From Tricholomella constricta (taxonomy: Eukaryota > Basidiomycota > Agaricomycetes > Agaricales > Lyophyllaceae): a DNA stretch of 64,000 bases. Below the pieces are notes generated by a model. It was not told where the DNA came from. It was given only the letters and a program-made list of their open reading frames with translations, and did no database searches. The position numbers and the translations under genes were made by a program. Positions 57,663-64,000 of this stretch are shown piece after piece. How positions within the stretch are numbered: the first letter of the stretch is position 1; each line of letters opens with the position of its first letter. Where the stretch lies: contig JAACJP010000032.1 of NCBI GenBank assembly GCA_013368375.1, positions 248,001 through 312,000 on the forward strand, in the 5' to 3' direction.

Positions 57663-58426
57663 ATGCTTCCCGCTCTTGTCGTTTCTGAGGCCGTCGGTTA
57701 CGCCACCACGTCGGACTCCAAATATACCTTTGATGACCTGAAAGATGGTAATATCCGTTGGCTCTCCTCGGACCTTCAAATTCTGACTCTTTGTACTCCA
57801 GTTGGTCTGTGGCCCGCCCACCAATACATCAAGAAGGTCACGAGCATCAGCGTCTGGATCGGTGCTGCCAAGCCCAACGGCATCGAAATCACCTACCAGC
57901 TCTCCAACACCACCCAGCCCAGTGTCCAGATGCACGGACAGCGCTCTGGCACTCAGAAGACCGTGACTGTTGCTGGCGAGTTTGGCGATGTCCTCCACAT
58001 TTTCTTCTGACTGATGTCCTTCGTACGCCACAGACAATGAGTTCTTCGTCGGCATTTTCGGCGCCATTGACGATAACGCCGATCAGCCCACCCTCAGGCG
58101 CATCGGGTTCCTCGTCTACAACAAGGACACTGGTGCTCTCACGCAGCAAGGTTAGTCTCCCCGTCCTTGTTGAAATCTTTTACTTACTCGCAATGTCGCA
58201 GGCCCCTTCCCCGACGCCACCGTTACCACCAAAAACATTGTTGGTTTTACTTCCCTTGGATTAATCGTTGGATTCAGCGGCACCACCGCCTCCAACGGTA
58301 AGTCTTTCTTTATTATCGAGAACAACAATGCCGCCGCTCACCGTCATTGCAGGCAACCTCGACACCGTCGCTGTCTACAAGGTCCAATCTGGCGGCGCTA
58401 CCAACATCGGCGTCAGCGACGCTTAA
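57663..58426 (+). CDS. jacalin-like lectin, copy 5
   Basis: Five exons: 57663-57747, 57802-57975, 58034-58150, 58202-58297 and 58353-58426; 546 nt, 181 aa. Ends 'VYKVQSGGATNIGVSDA'. Core motifs are as in copy 1. Intron 2 donor GCGAGT at 57976. TATATAA at 57581-57587, 76-82 bp before the ATG. It is the only plus-strand copy close to the main sequence group, and is the partner of copy 4 in an inverted repeat. Jacalin-like fold inferred; secretion signal absent. Confidence 0.84.
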
Positions 58427-58571
58427 ACTCGCACCTCATCGGCCTCCTCCTTACTTTCCGGGTGTTATTCCCAATTCTTGGGTAGCAGTATATAGGTAGC
58501 AGTGCGTATACGTAGTAGGGAGGTCGCGTCTTGGTTTCTTGTATGCTTGAAAGGACTTTCGGCGTGTGCCA

Positions 58572-59243
58572 TTTGTTTTGTTTCCTCGAGTCCAATGACA
58601 AAATGAACTTACTCCCAAGGATCCAGATGCCGGTGTGTCGCTAAACCATCGCGACAAATTTTCGAAGAGTCACAGACTGGTACCCCGCGACTCCGAGCAT
58701 TCCCAGGTAACTCCCTGGACGACTGAGTCTGGAAACAAGCTCGACCAGACCGGGACCGCGCCAGCGCTTCCGTATGGGCCACAAATCAACTTGAACGAAC
58801 TCCAAGCGCCATTGGAACATCTTCAATGACGAACGTGAGGGAAACATGGAAGCCCGCGTGTGAGTGCGGGTTGTCCGCAACTGTGCATGGGGCCCAGGTC
58901 CATTATATCTCGCGATGACATTGGCGCCGGCGACAATCTGGCTCATGAGATAAGTATCCTTCGAGTCCTTCGTGTGCTTGTGATCCATCATCTGACGGCT
59001 CGCTATATCAAAACAAACGCGCTCACGGAATGTGCTGGCTTTAACTGGGAGTCAGCATTGTCACTCGGGGTTTTGGAGTGATGGTAGCAGAATATTTGCC
59101 TGCTTCCATTCTTGCTGTCAATCAAAAGATATCTTTCTGATGTGTGCCACCCCTTCCTCGGTGGGTCCGCGACCCTAACAAGAAATCCTTGAGCTCGAGC
59201 AGCCGACACTCATCTGAACCGTACTTCGTCTCCTCGAGCTTTC
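58572..59243. other. intergenic, no gene recognised
   Basis: Spacer between lectin copies 5 and 6; short ORFs only. Confidence 0.4.
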
Positions 59244-60187
59244 ATGTCGCTCCTCTCCTTCGTCTGCTCTGAAGCCGTGGGATACGCTACCACATTCCGG
59301 CATAGATTTGACGACCTTCAGAAAGGTGTGCGGAGTCTCAAAGAAAGCATACCCCGGTCCTGGGCTATCCTTCTCATTGATATGGCATTGCTCTAGTCGG
59401 ACTCTGGCCTTCCGCCCAGTTCATTGACAAGATAACGGAAATCAACGTCTGGTGCACTGGGCGCCCCAACGCCATCGAAGTGACATATCGGCTCACGAAC
59501 GATAACAAGCCCGCCATCAAACTGCACGGCGACCGGATTGGCAAAAGAAGCGGTTATGCCGTGGATGGTGCAGACCTTACCGCTCTCATATGAATCCCCA
59601 GCGATATCTTACTTGTGCGTAGAAAATGAGTACTTTGTGGGGATGTTCGGCGCAGTGGACGAGGGCGACCAAGGCGCGTTCCGGCGCATTGGTTTCTTGG
59701 TCTACAGGAAAGACACCGGGGCATTCTCTGCGCGAGGTGTGTTGCTGTATTATCAAGGCAGTGACACCAATGCTAGGCTTACACCGCGGCCGGGCGAGAC
59801 AGGTCCGTATCCACCAGGGCCTGTCTCTGGAAAAGGCGTCAAGGGCTTCGCGTCCCTCGGGGTCATCAAGGCATTCAGCGGTTCATTGAGTGATGCCAGT
59901 GCGTATTCCAGTACTCCAATCAACTAACATATCTACCTGTTTCGTTTATTGCAGGCCGTCTCGAAACTCTGGCAGTGTACAAGACATACCATCAGTCAAA
60001 GCCATCTGTTCTCGTCCTCGGGCGTCGGGTGTTCCTGCTGTTCAACGCAGCACTCGTCCGGTCGTTGATGATGTCGTTCCTCGCTCGGGTTTTTTCGAGG
60101 TTTGTGACCATGACCCAGATTTCTTTGATGTCGTGGTCGCGCGAGGATGTGAAACTTCTAGTGAGGATGGCTACGTCGCGAAGGTAA
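59244..60187 (+). CDS. jacalin-like lectin, copy 6 (most diverged, with C-terminal extension)
   Basis: Four exons: 59244-59325, 59397-59567, 59623-59898 and 59955-60187; 762 nt, 253 aa. Shared landmarks: 'SEAVGYATT-FDDL', 'VGLWPSAQFIDKITEINVW', 'IEVTYRL', 'LHGDR', 'ENEYFVGMFGAVDEG', 'RRIGFLVYRKDTGA', 'GFASLGVIKAFSGS' and 'RLETLAVYK'. Intron 3 of the others is absent, replaced by an in-frame insertion with 'PRPGETGPYPPGP'. The last exon reads about 65 residues beyond the lectin fold, hydrophobic and basic with no known motif, so the 3' end may be mis-modelled. Intron 2 has a GT donor. Confidence 0.68.
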
Positions 60188-61051
60188 TCGCAGTTCGTCG
60201 CCGAACAGCTGATCGGGAGTCACGATTCGGAATAGTGGCCTCAGTGTGAGTGTACCAGCGTCAAGATATTAGAGCCCTGCTTCCAGAACTACAACGAAAC
60301 AATCCCTTCTCCCACGGAGAGCGCGAGGTAAACAAAAGAAGTGTCTCATCGTGCAGTGTTTCGTGCAACGTCCAAACGATATCCACTATTCTACGGCGCC
60401 GAGTCGGCTTGGGGTGCTATTGTACGGTGTGGCTTCGGCGTGTGTTGAAGCGCCAGGGCTGTCTCGGTGGAGGGCGCATTTCGATGCAGTGTGCTACCAC
60501 CAGTACAGTCTTCAAAAAGGTGTTTCTTGAGGCGCATAGACCCGACTTGGCGCGGCACATAATTAAGTACCTACTCCAAGTCAGAGTCAATGGCGGTGTA
60601 GTTCCGCGATTGATGTTACTGACCTCAGGGAGTGGTTGGGTAGCGCAATCAGGATCGAATGACGTGTGTAGAATTATCCAAGATAGGATAGCCTCGACGC
60701 GCACGCGCGCGCTGCGGGCGCGACCCGCACCGTGATACGGCCGCTGTGCCATACCATCGAGGATCTCGGGACCTTTCCCATCATACAGCTTTTGTACAGC
60801 TCTATAACACAATGATTTTTCAGCTTCAAATGTGACCGTAAGCTAATATACATGCTAAATACTCACTTTAATGCATTGACTTTTGTACTTCAAGGGACCG
60901 ATGGCCAGCCGTCAATCAATAAACACAATCTACGGCCATACCGTTGCCGTACTGTGCATCATCTGAGCAACACGCCGTGAAGTGTACGGCCATGGCCGTG
61001 TGACGGACGGTGTACAGCCCTAGCCCTAACAGTACTCCAACACCCATCACA
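60188..61051. other. no gene recognised
   Basis: Short ORFs only. It contains scattered 'acggccat'-type palindromic words near 60930-61000 but no clear element. Confidence 0.35.
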
Positions 61052-61880
61052 AAGCTCCAATCAACCCCTTCGATCTTCTCTTCCTCAAGTGGTTGGTGAC
61101 ATATGGATTGTAGCCACCAGGCATTAGTTTTCCATAGCCAGTGAGATAAGCAGCCAAGTCTCGTCCATTGAGGTCTTCAACTGAGTTGACGCTGAGCAGT
61201 CGCGGGAGATTATGCTAATCACAAATCCAACGTCATTATAGAAGGCCTCAAGCATGACTCACAGGTGGCTGAGTGGGATCATCACCATTTGTGAAAGGTA
61301 CAATTTCAAAGGGGACGATGGTTCCATCTCCCCTCTGGTGGTTCACTAGCTAATAGGGGTATGACTCAATTATATCCAGAAACAAAGGATAAGGGCATAC
61401 CCGCTTAAAATCCGGGACGAGTTCAGCCCTGATATCATTCCGGATATCAACACGGAGTTGCTGCATTCCCGCTTGGACTCAAAGGGGGGCCGCAGCTGCA
61501 AACCAAGTCAACCAGCAGATACTAACACTTTCTGAGAGCTGAGGTGGTACCTTGGGGGCCGGCTACTGCCGTCGCTTGCGCAACAACGCCATACTCGTTC
61601 GTACATACTTGAATTGTAATGATGCTTTGCGGCTCCGAGAACGTCATTTACGATGGGCGGAAAAACGAACGGATGAGGGCACTTGTGGCACATTGTGATC
61701 AGTTGGTTGTGCAGGGAGTGCGACAGCAGGTGGAGGATTGAGAGGTGGGAGGGAAGGAGTGATTGCAGCCATTCTGGATGGATGTCACAGTACGAAATGG
61801 TAAGGGGAGGAGGAGGAAGGGGAGGCTGACAAGGTCCCTGGGCCTGAACATCCCAAACTTTTCCCCACGCTGCACGCAGT
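61052..61880 (-). CDS. Mug135-like protein (gene or relic)
   Basis: The 3' part is clear. Exons 61402-about 61490, 61263-61349 and 61052-61214 are joined by GTATGC...ATTAG and GTGAGT...TTAG introns in phase. They read 'MQQLRVDIRNDIRAELVPDFKR', 'LVNHQRGDGTIVPFEIVPFTNGDDPTQPP' and 'HNLPRLLSVNSVEDLNGRDLAAYLTGYG'. The pattern (coiled coil, 'VPF-G-PT-PP-LP-L-V--I--L---L--Y--GY') matches the C-terminal domain of Mug135-like proteins, a large basidiomycete family named after a meiotically up-regulated fission-yeast gene. Upstream frames at about 61600-61720 read 'HPFVFPPIVNDVLGAAKHHYNS', like the N-terminus, but the joins are unclear. Function unknown. Confidence 0.5.
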
Positions 61881-62055
61881 GAAGGGGCCACGAATGCACA
61901 ACTATGGTTTCAACAGCAGATATTATATACTATATCTATAGATACATCGACAAGCTGCAGGCTATTTCCTACGAGCCATGACATCACGCACGCATTTTGT
62001 TTGTATGAAGCAGCAGCAGTCGAGAGCTCGAGAAGTGTCCAAGCAAATCCAGCAC

Positions 62056-63989
62056 TCACGTCCCAGAAATTAACAGCACATCCCCCGACCCTGTCCCCGA
62101 CCCCATCCCCGAACCCGACCCCGACCCGGACCCCGATCGTGCTCTCGACGGCGCCGCCTCCACGACGCTCCCGGGCCCAGACAACAGATCCAACCACCCC
62201 ACATCCCCAGCCTCCGTAACCGTAACCGTCGCAGGTGCAAGTGCCGGTTCCGTGTCCTCCCTCCCCGCCGCCGCCGCCGCTCCGCCCACATCCCCACTAC
62301 CCGCTGCCCCCATCCCCGTCCCCGTCCCCGTCCCCGTCCCCGTCCCCGTGCCTAGAGTGTCCCCCTTCCGCGGAGCATGCGTGGGCCAGTCCAAGCCAAA
62401 CGACGCTGCAGACGTGGCCCCCCGCATCCCACTCCCACTCCCGCCCGCGCTCCCGATCACGGCGCCTGCGACTTTGCGCTGCTGCTCGGCCTCAAGGAAC
62501 GTGCTTGCAAACGACCCGCCCCCGCCGCCCCTTTCCCCATCGCGATCCCTATTTCTATCTCTGTCCTCCCTGTCCTCCCTGTCGCGGTCCCTGTCTCTGT
62601 CGTAGACGGACCCCGAGGCGGGATGTGGCGCGAAGAAGCTGGAGCTGGAGCTGGGGCCAGATCCAGAGTGGGGCCTGCTGCTGCTGTTGGTGCTGGTGCC
62701 GGCCCAGGCGGGCATATGGAGCGGGCCGAGCGGGAAGTCGGATGGGGGCGGTGCGGTAAAGGTGGAGGGCTGAGGGTAGTGCTTGGGGGGCGGCGGCGGT
62801 GGCGGGGGGGATGCGGGGTAGGGGATGTTGTACTGTGCGTACTGGTCTTGGGCGGGGTCCGCGTGCATGCGCTGCGGGTGCGGCGGGTTTGGGTTTGAGT
62901 GCGGGTGGAACGGCTGCGCCTGCGACTGTGGGTGGTACATATACATCGGGTCATCGGGCCCCCGGCGATGCATGGGCGAGTCTTCCGAGGACGCAGACGA
63001 CAGAGCGTGGTGCCCATGGTCCGCGTGATGCCGCGGGATATGGGACGTATTGAGACCGAGCGTATAATCCAACCGTGGCTTTTTGTTCAGCGGCTGCGGC
63101 AGCTCATCGTACGTCGAGGGCCGCTGGTGATGATGAAGTGGGTGCAGGCGATCGCTGGACACGGGGTGCTGATGCTCGTGCTCGTGCTCGTACTCGTATT
63201 GCGGAACCGGGGGGAACGCCGCCGAGGGCCGCATCCCCATCCCCGACCGCTGCTTGGGGCCCGGCTACGATGGCAATGCCATTGAGATAAGGGTAACAAG
63301 ACAGAGGCACAGGGCAGACCGACGAACGCACCTCGGTGATTACCCGAGCTGGGGGCTGAAAGTCATCGTCATCCTTGTACCTAGCGCTCGCACTCGCCGC
63401 CCGCTTGGAAGGTGGAACGACGACTTCCTCGCCATCGGCATCCTCCTCGTCGTCCCCTACGGGTACACTCCCGCCCTTGGCGCCTGCAGGGCTATCTGAA
63501 TAATCTGCAGGCCCGCGCGTGTCTCGCTCACCAGTGTGCTGCGGACCAAGTAAGGGTGAACAAAGAACGAAAATAAATAAAATAAAATAGGAGCGCAAAT
63601 GTCCCAGACACACGTACACGAAGGTGGCGCTGGACGACGTTGCGAATATCGGTGGAACAGTATTGGAAGAGCTTGGTATCGTGCCCGTGCCTCTCGTCTG
63701 GATAAAAATAGAAACAGCCCATGTCAACAAGGGATGGCCTTGGCGAGATCGGTGGCTCGGCTGAAGCAGAGGAACAGGCGTACCGAAGATTATAACAGCG
63801 ACGTCGACGGAGCACAAGACGCCGAGCTCGTGCGCCTTTTTGAACAGCCCGTTCTTGCGCTGTACGTACCCGACGAGCATTGTTTCAAAAAGGGGGGGAA
63901 ATGCCAAGACTTGCGTCAAAAATAACTTTTTTTTTTCAAAGCAGGGCCAGATATACCTTTAAAAAGGTCACAGACCGGTTGCGCTCGTT
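62056..63989 (-). CDS. MADS-box transcription factor, Rlm1/MEF2 type, 5' end outside window
   Basis: Visible exons on the minus strand: 63957-63989 (33-nt micro-exon, [11 protein letters not shown]), 63784-63859, 63618-63697, 63332-63538 and 62056-63264, all in phase. The MADS box continues '[25 protein letters not shown]', then the MEF2-like extension '[19 protein letters not shown]'. After that come an acidic, NLS-like region ('VPPSKRAAS') and a long His/Pro/Gly/Ser-rich low-complexity tail with '[11 protein letters not shown]' and GT-dipeptide repeats. Rlm1-type factors act below the cell-wall-integrity MAP kinase pathway. The first exon (expected M-G-R-K-K-I... region) is beyond 64000. 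The stop at 62056-62058 is the simplest 3' end. Confidence 0.9.
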
Positions 63990-64000
63990 CTAAGCAGGAA

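Noticed and set aside
62235..62898. Plus-strand Pro/Gly/Arg-rich ORFs opposite the MADS gene
   Set aside because: Low-complexity antisense of the MADS-factor tail.
1..64000. tRNA, rRNA genes and CRISPR arrays
   Set aside because: No A/B-box pair with a cloverleaf, no rRNA-like segment, and no spaced-repeat array was seen; the only regular array is the CACGTG minisatellite, which lacks unique spacers.

Overview
The window looks like nuclear DNA of a basidiomycete fungus, most probably an Agaricomycete. The genes have many short introns (about 45-65 bp). Host genes include eIF2-alpha, NOC4, a NOPCHAP1-type chaperone, ribokinase and an Rlm1/MEF2-type MADS-box factor. Multi-copy families familiar from Agaricomycetes (Mug135-like, EthD-like, small jacalin-like lectins) are also present.

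1-32.4 kb is a nested transposon island. Positions 1-10842 are the 3' part of a large Ty3/gypsy element: gag-protease, a -1 frameshift signal, then a pol cut in two by a 586-bp TA-flanked MITE. Between integrase and the inferred 3' LTR lie two antisense, intron-containing paralogous genes whose proteins share an exact C-x2-C-x6-C-x8-C-x2-C-x6-C zinc-cluster-like motif. Next come a decayed pol fragment with a solo LTR inside it, AT-rich anonymous DNA, another solo LTR, and a complete chromodomain Ty3/gypsy element (19852-26226; 504-bp LTRs, TSD GGAAC). That element sits inside an older LTR which also received a reverse-orientation LTR carrying a CACGTG minisatellite. A decayed 4.1-kb hAT transposon with an 8-bp TSD (27245-31351) and one more solo LTR close the island.

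32.6-40 kb holds host genes: ribokinase (+), an EthD-like protein (-) with a decayed paralogue, and a divergent pair of nucleolar genes, NOC4 (-) and NOPCHAP1-like (+).

40-60.2 kb is a birth-and-death cluster of a jacalin-like lectin family: six full-length genes and three relics on both strands, spread by segmental and inverted duplication around an anion:cation symporter-type MFS transporter and eIF2-alpha. Four lectin copies share a GC-AG intron that is GT-AG in a fifth; eIF2-alpha and the transporter each also need a GC-AG intron.

61-64 kb holds a Mug135-like gene or relic (-) and the 3' part of an Rlm1/MEF2-type MADS-box gene (-) running off the right edge.

Functions come from recognising motifs by eye. 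Exon borders were read from splice signals and checked for phase; nothing was confirmed by database search or transcripts.
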